This document shows positions 16,551 through 25,054 of a DNA stretch of 44,385 nucleotides, one piece after another. The notes beneath the pieces are model-generated. The model was given only the letters and a program-made list of their open reading frames with translations, was not told where the DNA came from and made no database searches. Origin of the DNA: Acidimicrobiia bacterium (GTDB taxonomy: Bacteria > Actinomycetota > Acidimicrobiia > Acidimicrobiales > Ilumatobacteraceae); contig RFSV01000009.1 of assembly GCA_009923785.1 (NCBI GenBank), forward strand, positions 1 to 44,385, given 5' to 3'. A program made the translations under genes and the position numbers. Each line of letters opens with the position of its first letter. The first letter of the stretch is position 1.

Positions 16551-17836
16551 GAAACGAACAAGTCGCGAAGTGCCGTGACGACGTGCTGATCGTCGTCAGG
16601 GGCAACCGTTCGCAAATCGAGAACCGTCCGGTCGTCACGGACGCGCGCCACGATCGGAAGTTCTCGATCCCGAAAGGTGGCCGTGACGTCTCCGTCGAGT
16701 TCGATGCCGAAAGAAGGAATATGCGCCCCGGGGGTGCTTCCAGCACCTGGTAGCGAGTCGCAGGCGATCACTTTCCCGATTCGGGCGCCGTCCACCACCT
16801 GATCGCAGCGATGTCGAATCGAATCAGCTGATGCGGTTGCCATCTTCCAGAACGGCACGTGCTCGCACGCAGTGCGATCGAGATACCTGATCGTCACGTC
16901 GTGCAGTGCTGACAGGACGAGTCCACCCGGTCGGAGCGCCCGGGCCAGAGGATGCGCTGCACATCGAGCCACCAGGTCGGCTCGTCCGGCGATGACACCC
17001 GACTGGGGGCCACCGAGAAGTTTGTCGCCACTGAAAGTCACGAGAGACGCGCCGGCCTCCAGCGATTGTCTGGCGGCGGGTTCGCCACGAAGCCAGTCGG
17101 GAGGTCCAGAGGGGAGCCATGGACATGCTTCGTCGAGAAGGCCGGATCCGATGTCGGCCACCACGTCGACCCCGAGGGTGGACAATTGCGACACCGGAGT
17201 TTCCTCGACGAAGCCTTCGACGCGGTAATTCGACGGGTGCACCTTCAGAACGAGCGCGACGTCGGTTCCCTTGCGGTGGATGGCTTTGCGATAATCGTCA
17301 AGACGCGTCCGATTGGTGGTGCCGACATCGACGAGCCGCGCGCCGGACTGTTCCATGACTTCCGGGACGCGAAACCCTCCACCGATCTCCACGCTTTCTC
17401 CGCGGCTGACCGCCACGTCACGATCGTGGGCGAGGGCGGCCAGGACCAAGAGGACGGCGGCGGCGTTGTTGTTGACCACCATCGCCGCCTCGGCGCCAAC
17501 TGCCCGTGCGAGTAGTCGGCCGATTCCCGATTGTCGGCTACCTCGTCGACCGGTTCGAAGATCGAACTCGAGATTCTGGGCACGAGATTCGACGTGTACG
17601 GCGACCGGAGATCTACCGAGGTTGGTGTGGGCGATCACACCAGTCGCATTGATCACCGGTTGGAGCATGGCTGCCCGCAGGTCGAGCGCCATCGATTCGG
17701 CCCTGTGATGATCGCCCGAGGCAATGGCCTGGCGCGCAACGTCGACCAGAAGTGGATGGGGAAGATCGATGTGAGAGAGCGACCTCGCCAGAGCATCGAC
17801 CGACGGCGGTCGCGAGGTCGAATCGACGGATCCCAT
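16547..17836 (-). CDS. selA: SelA, L-seryl-tRNA(Sec) selenium transferase
   Basis: 429 residues, PLP-dependent. It converts Ser-tRNA(Sec) to Sec-tRNA(Sec) using selenophosphate. 'VINATGVIAHTNLGRSP', 'GSRQSGIGRLLARAVGAEAAMVVNNNAAAVLL' and 'TFSGDKLLGGPQSG' (PLP Lys) are hallmark SelA segments. ATG 17836 is preferred over ATG 17875 because TAGCGT lies 8 nt upstream of it, as in neighbouring leaderless genes. It is coupled to selB downstream and divergent from fxsA. No gene in the window shows an in-frame UGA that I can defend as Sec. Confidence 0.93.
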   Translation of the reverse strand: MGSVDSTSRPPSVDALARSLSHIDLPHPLLVDVARQAIASGDHHRAESMALDLRAAMLQPVINATGVIAHTNLGRSPVAVHVESRAQNLEFDLRTGRRGSRQSGIGRLLARAVGAEAAMVVNNNAAAVLLVLAALAHDRDVAVSRGESVEIGGGFRVPEVMEQSGARLVDVGTTNRTRLDDYRKAIHRKGTDVALVLKVHPSNYRVEGFVEETPVSQLSTLGVDVVADIGSGLLDEACPWLPSGPPDWLRGEPAARQSLEAGASLVTFSGDKLLGGPQSGVIAGRADLVARCAAHPLARALRPGGLVLSALHDVTIRYLDRTACEHVPFWKMATASADSIRHRCDQVVDGARIGKVIACDSLPGAGSTPGAHIPSFGIELDGDVTATFRDRELPIVARVRDDRTVLDLRTVAPDDDQHVVTALRDLFVS

Positions 17837-17844
17837 CGTCCGGA

Positions 17845-17850
17845 ACGCTA
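17845..17850 (-). promoter_or_regulatory. -10 hexamer TAGCGT for selAB
   Basis: TAGCGT on the minus strand ends 8 nt before ATG 17836 and decides this start over the ATG at 17875. Confidence 0.5.
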
Positions 17851-17908
17851 GTCCCGAGTCGACGACTTCGATCATGGTGGCCGACCGGCCAACGCGCGCC
17901 CCCGTGGT

Positions 17909-17914
17909 TAGGGT
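17909..17914 (+). promoter_or_regulatory. -10 hexamer TAGGGT for fxsA
   Basis: TAGGGT, six bases, then GTG 17921; no SD is present. Confidence 0.5.
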
Positions 17915-17920
17915 GAAGTC

Positions 17921-18382
17921 GTGGTCCTTTTTCTGCTCTTCATCGTGTTTCCGGTGGTCGAGCTCTACGTGATCATTCGAGTGGGCTCGTCGATCGGCTT
18001 CCTCAACACTCTTGGTCTCATCGTCCTCGTTGCAGTTCTGGGCAGCTGGTTGGTGAAGCGGGAAGGGATCAGGGTCTGGACGAAGTTCAACCGCAGCGTT
18101 CTGGAAGGACGAGTTCCCACCCGAGAAATCGTCGACGGCGTTCTCATCATGATGGCGGGCGCTCTTTTGCTGGTACCCGGCTTCGTGACCGACGTCTTCG
18201 CGCTCCTGGTTCTCTTTCCCCCGACCCGCCTCGTCTTTCGCCGCATGCTGATGCGTCGGGCGGAGTCCGGTATGACGATCATGGGCGGTTTCGGGGTGAG
18301 CCAGCATCCACCTCAAAGTCGCAATGGTCGACTGGGCGACGTGATCGACACCGACGGCACCGAACCACACGGTGAACTCTGA
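17921..18382 (+). CDS. fxsA: FxsA-family membrane protein
   Basis: 153 residues. The family's N-terminal helix pair ('LFIVFPVVELYVIIRVGSS', then a Gly/Leu-rich helix), central 'LVKREG' loop, and 'LIMMAGALLLVPGFVTDVFALLVLFPPTR' block are all present. FxsA is a small inner-membrane protein; in E. coli its overexpression relieves phage T7 exclusion by F, and its normal role is unclear. GTG start with a leaderless-type promoter. It is convergent with the lipoprotein gene at 18405. Confidence 0.85.
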   Translation: MVLFLLFIVFPVVELYVIIRVGSSIGFLNTLGLIVLVAVLGSWLVKREGIRVWTKFNRSVLEGRVPTREIVDGVLIMMAGALLLVPGFVTDVFALLVLFPPTRLVFRRMLMRRAESGMTIMGGFGVSQHPPQSRNGRLGDVIDTDGTEPHGEL

Positions 18383-18404
18383 AACGTCCGTCGCGGCCGT
18401 TGAA

Positions 18405-18980
18405 TCAGGTGAGTGAGCCGATGAGAGACGAGTAGTCACTCACCAGGAGAGGCCGTTCGAGCACCTCACCCGAGGCGCCGGGTACGGCGACGTCGACGTC
18501 GTCACTCAACACCCTCACCGAGGAAATGTTCAGATTCTTGAAGAGCGACAGGACCACTTGAGCCAAGAGGAGTCGCTGTTCGCTTCCGGCCAGATCGAGG
18601 AACGTCGACGAGACGCTGATCTCGGCGACGTCGCTGTTGAGCCGAGCGTTCTCGATCACGAGCGGAGAGATCGACAACGAGGATCGCAGATCATTCGCCA
18701 GTTCGAACTCGGAGAGTCCTGAGGCCAACGAGTCGATGATCGACTGTGGATTGATCGGTGAGAGCGACAGTCGCGGGCGACTCACCACTTCGTCGCCGCG
18801 AATCAGATAGACGATGATCGGCTCGACCGGTCGCGAGATGCCGTCGTCAGGTCCGCCGACTTCGATACGGCGATCGTCGCCGAGCCTGTTGGCCGACGAC
18901 TCGGTTCCGAAGCTGCACGACGCAAGGAGCATCGAAACGACGAGGGCGGCAGCGGGAGTGGTGAGACGGGTGATTTTCAT
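18405..18980 (-). CDS. GerMN-domain lipoprotein of an MtrAB-LpqB-like operon
   Basis: 191 residues. Type II signal peptide with lipobox 'LLASC' (Cys at about residue 22). The remainder resembles the GerMN/sporulation domain ('PIIVYLIRGDEVVSRPR', then a segment rich in Leu/Ser and 'AEISVSSTFLDLAGSEQRLLLAQVVLSLF'). Its start overlaps the histidine kinase stop (TGATG). In actinobacteria the lipoprotein LpqB follows mtrA-mtrB and modulates MtrB. This one is far shorter than LpqB, lacking the beta-propeller, but sits in the same order. It probably acts outside the membrane as an accessory of the kinase (inference). Confidence 0.75.
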   Translation of the reverse strand: MKITRLTTPAAALVVSMLLASCSFGTESSANRLGDDRRIEVGGPDDGISRPVEPIIVYLIRGDEVVSRPRLSLSPINPQSIIDSLASGLSEFELANDLRSSLSISPLVIENARLNSDVAEISVSSTFLDLAGSEQRLLLAQVVLSLFKNLNISSVRVLSDDVDVAVPGASGEVLERPLLVSDYSSLIGSLT

Positions 18981-20380
18981 CAGTCTTCGTCCTCTTCGAC
19001 CACGTCGAGTTCGAAGGAGAATCGCGCTCCTCCACTCGGACTCGACGAGATGTTCAGCCGCGATCCCATGGAGCGGAGGTGTCCATCGGCGATGGAGAGA
19101 CCGAGTCCGGAACCCGGCAGGCCCTGCGAGCGTCGTCCGCGGGTGAAAGGTTCGAGAATCGACTCTCGTTCGCTTTCGCTGATACCGGGTCCGTCGTCGT
19201 CGATGTCGATCACGAGACGAGGTTGAAGCCCATCACGATCATTCAGGCCGACTCGTAGAGCAGTGACCCCTCCGGCGTACAACGCCGCATTGTTGATGAG
19301 GTTGCCGAACACGTGCTTCAGACGGGTCACGTCGACACGCACGCTGATCTGTGAGAGATCGAGATCGGTCATGAAGACATGAGGAGGAAGATCGAAGTTC
19401 TTCATGATGGCGACGAACAGTGTGTCGGCTTGACGAATCGTGAGGTTGGCACGGTCGGAACCCGACGACTGTCGGCCGAGAACGAGGAGGTCCTCGAGCA
19501 TTCGCTCGAACTCCGAGACCTCGGTACCGAGGTTGTCGACGAGGCCACCGAGATCCGAAGGAAGAGTGTCTTTGTGCATCTGAAGGATGTCAGCCGTTCC
19601 CCGCAGAGCGGTGAGAGGAGAGCGGAGTTCATGAGCGGCTTGGGCTGCGAAACGTGATTCGGCTTCGAGCCGATGCTGGAGTGATTCGGCCATCTGGTTG
19701 AAGGAATGCGAGATACGCGCGAGATCTGGTTCTCGTGGAATTCGAACCCGAGCCTCGAGATCACCAGAACTCAGGTCGACCGATGTCGTGCTGATCTCTT
19801 TCAGTGGTTCCATCACTCGGCGGGACAACCAGAAGCCGATGAGTGCACCTCCGATCGAACTGATGAACACTCCGATGAGCAGAGCGCGTCGAATGGCGTT
19901 GACGGTGTCCTGGATTTCCGACAGCGACGAGACACCGACGTAAGCGAGCTGCCGATCGGTTCCGATCGTCATAGGAAAGGTCACGAAATAGGCGGGCCGG
20001 CCGTTCAGCAGGCTTCTTTGATCGGCGGGTTCACCGATCTCGGCACGACCGAGAAGATCGGATGGCACGTTGCCCACACCGATTCCAGCGCTCAAAGACA
20101 GCCACTCGTCGTCGACCTTCATGAGCGCCCGGTACGACGGGTTGATCGTGGGAATCGACGTGAGAGCGTCAGCTGGTTCCTCGCCGGCGAGGATCGCACG
20201 CGCCACCAGTTCGGCGTGAACAAAGGACTGCTGTTGTGCAGCGGACTCTCGTTGGCTGAGCAGGTACGACTGTGCACTCGACCAGGTGATTCCCGATGCG
20301 ACAAGTGAGATGGCGAGACCGACGAGTCCGCCGATGATCACGGCCTTGCCGCGTAGCGACACCCGCTCACTGACGTTCAC
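18980..20380 (-). CDS. Sensor histidine kinase (MtrB-like position)
   Basis: 466 residues. Transmembrane helices at about 12-33 and 167-186 flank an extracytoplasmic sensor domain of ~130 residues. HAMP follows, then a dimerisation helix with the phospho-accepting H250 in 'HELRSPLTAL', and an ATPase domain with 'NLINNAAL' (N box), 'DIDDDGPGI' (G1) and 'GLPGSGLGLSI' (G2). GTG start at 20380, 10 bp after the response-regulator stop. An orthodox two-component kinase; the signal is unknown, possibly envelope or septation state by analogy with MtrB. Confidence 0.88.
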   Translation of the reverse strand: MNVSERVSLRGKAVIIGGLVGLAISLVASGITWSSAQSYLLSQRESAAQQQSFVHAELVARAILAGEEPADALTSIPTINPSYRALMKVDDEWLSLSAGIGVGNVPSDLLGRAEIGEPADQRSLLNGRPAYFVTFPMTIGTDRQLAYVGVSSLSEIQDTVNAIRRALLIGVFISSIGGALIGFWLSRRVMEPLKEISTTSVDLSSGDLEARVRIPREPDLARISHSFNQMAESLQHRLEAESRFAAQAAHELRSPLTALRGTADILQMHKDTLPSDLGGLVDNLGTEVSEFERMLEDLLVLGRQSSGSDRANLTIRQADTLFVAIMKNFDLPPHVFMTDLDLSQISVRVDVTRLKHVFGNLINNAALYAGGVTALRVGLNDRDGLQPRLVIDIDDDGPGISESERESILEPFTRGRRSQGLPGSGLGLSIADGHLRSMGSRLNISSSPSGGARFSFELDVVEEDED

Positions 20381-20390
20381 GACTCACCGT

Positions 20391-21083
20391 TCAATCCGAC
20401 GGGTCGACGATGCGGAAGCCTCGTCCACGAACGGTGACGAGCAGATCGGATGCGCCGACGACAGTCAGTTTGGCGCGCAACCGGTAGATCTGGGTGTCGA
20501 CGAGACGGGTTTCGCCGAGATAGTCGTATCCCCACACTTGTTCGAGCAGGTCGGCTTTCGACAAGATGCGACCGCTGGCAATCAGAAGTTCGCCCAGGAC
20601 TCTGAATTCGGTCTTGGTGAGGTGGAGTTCCTGTCCGTCGTACGACACCTCGCCGGTGTCGAAATTGATGGAGAAACCGGCGCGCTCGAGATTTTGGATC
20701 GGTTCGTCGCTCGATGCGCCCTCGATCCGACGCATGAGGGCGGCCAACCGGGCGCGAAGTTCCTTCAGTTCGATGGGTTTCGACAAGAAGTCGTCGGCCC
20801 CGGCTTCGAGGGCGCGGATGACGTCGTTGCTGTCACTGAAGGCAGTGAGGATCACGAGTGGGATGTCGTACTGCAGCCGGAGTCGTTGAACGACTTCGAT
20901 CCCGTCCATGCCGGGAAGTCGAAGATCGATCACGGCGAGGTCGGGTTCTTCGGAAGCAGCGAGGGCGATCCCGGTCTCACCGGAGTCGGCCTCGATCACG
21001 TGGTGGCCGTCGTGCCCGAAGGCCGTGGCCATCACCGTTCTGATCGACTGATCGTCCTCGACGAGAAGAATCCGGTACGTCAC
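20391..21083 (-). CDS. OmpR-family response regulator (MtrA-like position)
   Basis: 230 residues. Receiver domain with D53 ('VIDLRLPGMDG'), T80 and K102, then a winged-helix DNA-binding domain (~135-230) ending 'RLVDTQIYRLRAKL...TVRGRGFRIV'. 'LLEQVWGYDYLGETRLVD' is close to the equivalent MtrA segment. GTG 21083 lies 8 nt after a TTAGAT hexamer. Together with the kinase and lipoprotein it makes a three-gene operon like mtrA-mtrB-lpqB. Target promoters are unknown. Confidence 0.88.
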   Translation of the reverse strand: MTYRILLVEDDQSIRTVMATAFGHDGHHVIEADSGETGIALAASEEPDLAVIDLRLPGMDGIEVVQRLRLQYDIPLVILTAFSDSNDVIRALEAGADDFLSKPIELKELRARLAALMRRIEGASSDEPIQNLERAGFSINFDTGEVSYDGQELHLTKTEFRVLGELLIASGRILSKADLLEQVWGYDYLGETRLVDTQIYRLRAKLTVVGASDLLVTVRGRGFRIVDPSD

Positions 21084-21091
21084 GCTTGCTC

Positions 21092-21097
21092 ATCTAA
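21092..21097 (-). promoter_or_regulatory. -10 hexamer TTAGAT for the two-component operon
   Basis: TTAGAT on the minus strand, 8 nt before GTG 21083. The ~100-bp gap to the divergent Nudix gene holds both promoters. Confidence 0.4.
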
Positions 21098-21171
21098 TCC
21101 GCTCGATCCCCGGGTCGCCACATGTGACTGTGATGTTTTGCGACATTTTCGTGAGTTGAGCGCATCGCTCC

Positions 21172-21177
21172 TAGGGT
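21172..21177 (+). promoter_or_regulatory. -10 hexamer TAGGGT for the Nudix gene
   Basis: TAGGGT, six bases, then GTG 21184; no SD. Confidence 0.5.
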
Positions 21178-21183
21178 GAGGCC

Positions 21184-21963
21184 GTGAGCGGCTCCAAGGA
21201 TTTCGATCCAGCGAGTGTGTCCATCCGTCCGGCGGCCACCGTGATGCTCGTTCGTCAAGCGAACGGTCCACTCGAAGTGTTCATGATGAGACGAACAACG
21301 AAGGCTGCCTTTGCCGGAGGTATGTACGTGTTCCCCGGCGGTGCCGTCGACGAAGGCGATTCAGTCGGTGACGTGTGGTCGATGAACACGGCGTTCGCGA
21401 TGGCGTCGATTCGAGAGTGCTTCGAAGAAGCAGGGGTACTACTCGCGTGTGATCGGTCGGGATGCACAGTGCGGTTCGACGACGCAGAGGTGGCGAAACG
21501 TTTCACCGGCTACCGACAACTGGTTCATGCCGGGGAGCGCACCTTGACGAGTGTGTTCGAAATCGAGGGACTCACGCCGCGCCTCGACGATCTCTCGTGG
21601 GTGGCCCATTGGGTCACTCCTTTCGGCGAGGTACGTCGGTTCGACACTCGCTTCTACGTGGCCGCCATGCCTGCCGATCAGGATCCGTTGCACGACGACA
21701 TCGAAACGGTCGACAGTCTGTGGGTCGAACCGTCGGTCGCTCTCGATCGAGCGGCGAGCGGTGAACTGCTGATGCTTCCGCCGACCACGGCCAATCTGCG
21801 GTTCCTCGCCGAGCATCGATCCGTCGACGACGTGATGGAGGCGGCGCGCGCTGTCGGAACACCGCCGCGCATCCTTCCGAAGGTCGTGTGGGCCGACGAC
21901 GGTCGTATCACCGCATTGCTCATGCCAGGTGACGACGGCTACGACTCGATCCCTGAGCGTTGA
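21184..21963 (+). CDS. Nudix hydrolase (NUDT19-like size)
   Basis: 259 residues. After 'AATVMLVRQANGPLEVFMMRR' comes 'FPGGAVDEGD' and 'ASIRECFEEAGVLL'. This is a Nudix box with a longer insertion between the Gly and the REx2EE helix than in standard members, as in NUDT7/NUDT19-type proteins that act on CoA derivatives. The Nudix box Glu residues that bind Mg2+ are kept. The substrate is not determined. It is leaderless by appearance and convergent with the persulfide operon. Confidence 0.85.
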   Translation: MSGSKDFDPASVSIRPAATVMLVRQANGPLEVFMMRRTTKAAFAGGMYVFPGGAVDEGDSVGDVWSMNTAFAMASIRECFEEAGVLLACDRSGCTVRFDDAEVAKRFTGYRQLVHAGERTLTSVFEIEGLTPRLDDLSWVAHWVTPFGEVRRFDTRFYVAAMPADQDPLHDDIETVDSLWVEPSVALDRAASGELLMLPPTTANLRFLAEHRSVDDVMEAARAVGTPPRILPKVVWADDGRITALLMPGDDGYDSIPER

Positions 21964-21973
21964 TCGACTCCGC

Positions 21974-23371
21974 TCAGGCGTCGACGAGGGCCGACCAGGC
22001 GTTGTAGCCACCCAAGATGTCGCTCACGTCGTCGAAACCATTGGCTCGAAGGGTGCTGGCCGCTATCGACGAGCGATAGCCGCCGGCGCAGAACACGACA
22101 GTGGGGCGCGTCGGGTCGAGTTCGTCGAGGCGTCGAGTGAGGCCGGCCATCTCGATGTGTCGAGCACCGTCGATGGTGCCGAGTTTGAACTCGCCAGGGT
22201 TGCGAACGTCGACCAGTTGAAGACCTTCGATCGAGTCGCGGCGAGCCCCGAAGTCGTGTGCTGTGAGGCGGGACGCGATCTGAACCTCGTCTGGATTCTC
22301 GAGAAAGGCCTTGACCGGATCATCGAGGTAACCGAGCACGTTGTCGAACCCGATCCGGGCGAGCCGAGTTGTGGCCTCGCGTTCTTTGCCGGGCTCGGCG
22401 ACGATCACGATGGGCGTGCCAGCCGTGACGACTTCGCCCGTGAACTCGGCGAAACGTCCGCCGAGTCCGACATTGATCGAACCTCGGAGATGACCGAGCG
22501 CGAAGTCGCCGTCGTCACGAGTGTCGACGATCGCGGCGCCAGATGTGCGGGCCGCGACGACGTCGGTCATCGACATACCTGTTAGCGGTGCTTCCTCGTC
22601 GAAAGTGTCGCGGGCCTTGCGATTGGTGGTGGCTGCATGCAAGAAGTACAGGGGAGCCGTCGACTGGCCTTCGGTGACGGTAGCGACGAACTGATCCTCC
22701 GACATCGGAGCAAGCGCATAGTTGGTGGTTCGCTGTTCGCCGATCGAACTCACGGTGTTGGTCGAGAGATTCTTCCCGCATGCGCTGCCGGCTCCGTGGG
22801 CCGGGTACACCAATGTCGAGTCGGGCAGCGTCAGGAGTCTCTCGCGCAGCGAGTGGTACAGCATGCGACCGAGGTCCTCGGCGCTTTGGCCGACGGCGGC
22901 CAGTAGATCGGGTCGTCCGACATCGCCGATGAACAACGTGTCACCGGTGAACACGGCGTGTGGAACGGACGAGGCGTTCTCACGCACGACGACCGAGATC
23001 GACTCGGGGGTGTGCCCTGGAGTCTCGAGGATTTCGAGTCGGGCATGGGACTCGGAATCGCCAAGAATCAGCACTGCACCGTGAGCAAGTGCCGTGATGG
23101 GGAAGTCGGTTCGACCGGCGGCCTGGGCACCAAAGACGATCTCGGCTCCGGTCGCTTCGGCGAGTTCCAGGTGACCTGACAAGAAGTCGGCATGAAAGTG
23201 AGTCTCGACGACGTACTTGATCGTGAAACCGTTTTCCTCGGCCTCGGTGAGATACGCCGATATGTCGCGTTGCGGGTCGACGACAGCTGCGATTCGACTG
23301 TTGGTGTCGGCCACCACGTACGAGGCGTGTGAAAGACATTCGAGGTAGTGCTGACTGAGATGTAGTGCCAT
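21974..23371 (-). CDS. Persulfide-dioxygenase-type metallo-beta-lactamase protein with two rhodanese domains
   Basis: 465 residues. The N-terminal ~250 residues have 'ETHFHADFLSGH', 'ETPGHTPESIS' and 'FTGDTLFIGDVGRPDL', the mononuclear-iron persulfide dioxygenase (ETHE1/CstB) signature. Two rhodanese domains follow: the first (~270-355) has no Cys in its active loop ('IVIVAEPGKERE') and is probably inactive, the second (~375-465) has 'VVFCAGGYRSS' with the persulfide Cys. It oxidises or transfers sulfane sulfur in the cytoplasm. ATG 23371 is the sensible start. It lies 43 bp downstream of the CstR-like repressor gene and is presumably co-regulated. Confidence 0.88.
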   Translation of the reverse strand: MALHLSQHYLECLSHASYVVADTNSRIAAVVDPQRDISAYLTEAEENGFTIKYVVETHFHADFLSGHLELAEATGAEIVFGAQAAGRTDFPITALAHGAVLILGDSESHARLEILETPGHTPESISVVVRENASSVPHAVFTGDTLFIGDVGRPDLLAAVGQSAEDLGRMLYHSLRERLLTLPDSTLVYPAHGAGSACGKNLSTNTVSSIGEQRTTNYALAPMSEDQFVATVTEGQSTAPLYFLHAATTNRKARDTFDEEAPLTGMSMTDVVAARTSGAAIVDTRDDGDFALGHLRGSINVGLGGRFAEFTGEVVTAGTPIVIVAEPGKEREATTRLARIGFDNVLGYLDDPVKAFLENPDEVQIASRLTAHDFGARRDSIEGLQLVDVRNPGEFKLGTIDGARHIEMAGLTRRLDELDPTRPTVVFCAGGYRSSIAASTLRANGFDDVSDILGGYNAWSALVDA

Positions 23372-23414
23372 GTCGGGACCTTTCCGGACGTGTGCGTGCG
23401 TGAAACAGGCGTGG

Positions 23415-23684
23415 TCACGCCAATTTGAGAAACAGCTTTTCCACCTCGGCGAGATCGAAGCCGTTCTTGGACGCCTCGACTGGATCGGCCAGACAGTGAC
23501 TGAGGCCCGTCGCCAACAATTTGAAGCCCACCTGATCGAGAGCCTTACTGGCCGCCGACACCTGGGCCACGATGTCGCGACATTCACGGCTCTCGGTGAG
23601 CATCTGCTGAATGCCACGAACCTGACCTTCGATTCGTCGGAGTCGGCGGGTCAGATCGTCGATGGTCTCGTCGGGAAGTTGCAT
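23415..23684 (-). CDS. cstR: CsoR/CstR-family repressor, probably persulfide-sensing
   Basis: 89 residues, all-helical CsoR family ('RRLRRIEGQVRGIQQML'). Two cysteines, C35 and C64, match the conserved pair. The copper-sensing His four residues before the second Cys in CsoR is Gly60 here, so copper binding is unlikely and a CstR-type persulfide/polysulfide sensor is favoured. It heads an operon with the persulfide-dioxygenase/rhodanese protein. A palindrome of the family's operator type lies 27 bp upstream, suggesting autoregulation: in the absence of reactive sulfur it would block its own promoter. Confidence 0.85.
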   Translation of the reverse strand: MQLPDETIDDLTRRLRRIEGQVRGIQQMLTESRECRDIVAQVSAASKALDQVGFKLLATGLSHCLADPVEASKNGFDLAEVEKLFLKLA

Positions 23685-23710
23685 GACGCCTCCTGTTCGG
23701 TGGCCTCATT

Positions 23711-23726
23711 ATACCCTAGGGGGTAT
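23711..23726. promoter_or_regulatory. CstR/CsoR-type operator palindrome
   Basis: ATACCC-TAGG-GGGTAT, a perfect 6-bp inverted repeat with a 4-bp centre, the G-tract/T-A-rich type recognised by CsoR/CstR proteins. It is placed between the mrp stop (23727) and the cstR start (23684), so it would control cstR and the downstream sulfur enzyme. Confidence 0.8.
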
Positions 23727-25004
23727 CTACTGTCCACCCCGAAGTGACACGGGCGTCACCGATTCGATCACCACACCGTCGGCCCCTACCGACACCTCGG
23801 TGAATCCTCGTTGATCGGCATCGTCGGCTCGACGGGCCGAACATTGCGACATCTGCACCGGGGGAATCGTCTCGGTCACGAGTTGGTGAGCGATGGACCG
23901 GAAGGCGACGGCAGCCGGTCCGGACCCGGCCACGGCCACCGGTTCGCCGCTATCCGATCCCGCTGCCACGTGTGGTTCGAGGGGAATCTGTCCGAGCAGC
24001 GGGACGCCGATCTCGTCGGCCAGTGCCTGACCGCCGCCGCGGCCAAAGAGCGGATAGCGCTCACCGTGGTCGCACACGAATTCGCTCATGTTCTCGATCA
24101 CACCGGCGATGCGTAGGAACGATCGACGTGCCATGTCAGCGGCTCGAATCGCAACCTTTTGTGCACTGACGGCTGGAGTGGTCACGATGATCATGTCGGT
24201 TCGGGGCAGCATGCGGGCGAGTCCCATTTGCACATCGCCGGTACCGGGGGGCATGTCGATCACCAGATAGTCGAGTTCGCCCCAGGCGACGTCGCGCAAG
24301 AACTGTTCGAGGGCCTTGGTGAGCATGAGTCCACGCCACATCAACGCCGTTCCCTCGTCGTCGACGAGGAAACCGGTGGACACCACCTTCAGGAGTCCGT
24401 CACCCACGACTCGGGTGTTCGGTCGGATTCTGGGACGACCGGTGTCGGGATCGGCCTCGGCTTCGAGACGCTGATCGAGGCCGAGCATTCGCGGAACCGA
24501 GAAACCCCAGATGTCGGCGTCGAGGACACCGACTGTGTAGCCCTGGGCTGCGATGGCCGCAGCCAGATTGACGGTGACCGAGCTCTTGCCGACGCCGCCT
24601 TTCCCCGATGACACGGCAAGGACTCGGGTCGTTGCTGGGATGGCCGTGTCGGGGGCTTTCTCCCGGGCGTTCCAGCGAGCCTTGGCCATGGTGGCCGAGC
24701 GTTCCTCGCTCGTCATCTCGCCCCACTCGATCTTGACCCCACGTACCCCGGGGTGGGTGGCGACTCTCGTCTCGATGTCCTTTTTGATCTGAGCCCGGAG
24801 GGGGCACCCTCCGATCGTGAGCTTGACGTCGACCACGACGAATCCGTCGGACGAGATCGAGCGACACGACGCCATCCCGAGATCGACCACGTCGGAGCCC
24901 AGTTCGGGATCGATCACGGCACGCAAGAGATCGGTGACGTCGTCGACCGACGGTGGAACGACCGCCGCTGAAACGAGAGGCGGAGTCACGTTCTCGGGCT
25001 CCAT
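23727..25004 (-). CDS. mrp: Mrp/ApbC-type Fe-S cluster carrier ATPase
   Basis: 425 residues. An N-terminal MIP18/DUF59 domain (~18-100, 'IDPELGSDVVDLGM' and 'GCPLRAQIK') is followed by a P-loop ATPase with 'VSSGKGGVGKSSV', 'DADIWGFSVPRML' and 'YLVIDMPPGTGDVQ'. The usual C-x2-C near the C-terminus is reduced to one Cys ('SEFVCDHGERY'). A ~40-residue tail has two further Cys-containing segments. It carries Fe-S clusters to apo-proteins; it is divergent from the ErpA-like gene, which fits. Its last bases abut the CstR operator, so the sulfur-operon promoter overlaps its 3' end. Confidence 0.9.
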   Translation of the reverse strand: MEPENVTPPLVSAAVVPPSVDDVTDLLRAVIDPELGSDVVDLGMASCRSISSDGFVVVDVKLTIGGCPLRAQIKKDIETRVATHPGVRGVKIEWGEMTSEERSATMAKARWNAREKAPDTAIPATTRVLAVSSGKGGVGKSSVTVNLAAAIAAQGYTVGVLDADIWGFSVPRMLGLDQRLEAEADPDTGRPRIRPNTRVVGDGLLKVVSTGFLVDDEGTALMWRGLMLTKALEQFLRDVAWGELDYLVIDMPPGTGDVQMGLARMLPRTDMIIVTTPAVSAQKVAIRAADMARRSFLRIAGVIENMSEFVCDHGERYPLFGRGGGQALADEIGVPLLGQIPLEPHVAAGSDSGEPVAVAGSGPAAVAFRSIAHQLVTETIPPVQMSQCSARRADDADQRGFTEVSVGADGVVIESVTPVSLRGGQ

Positions 25005-25054
25005 GAGTCAAGGGTACCGGTGGCTGTCGACTGTCGAGATGGCGACGGGACCAG

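Noticed and set aside
20286-21179. 297-codon plus-strand open frame
   Set aside because: It is antisense to the response-regulator gene, which has all receiver and DNA-binding motifs; the plus frame has no recognisable domain.
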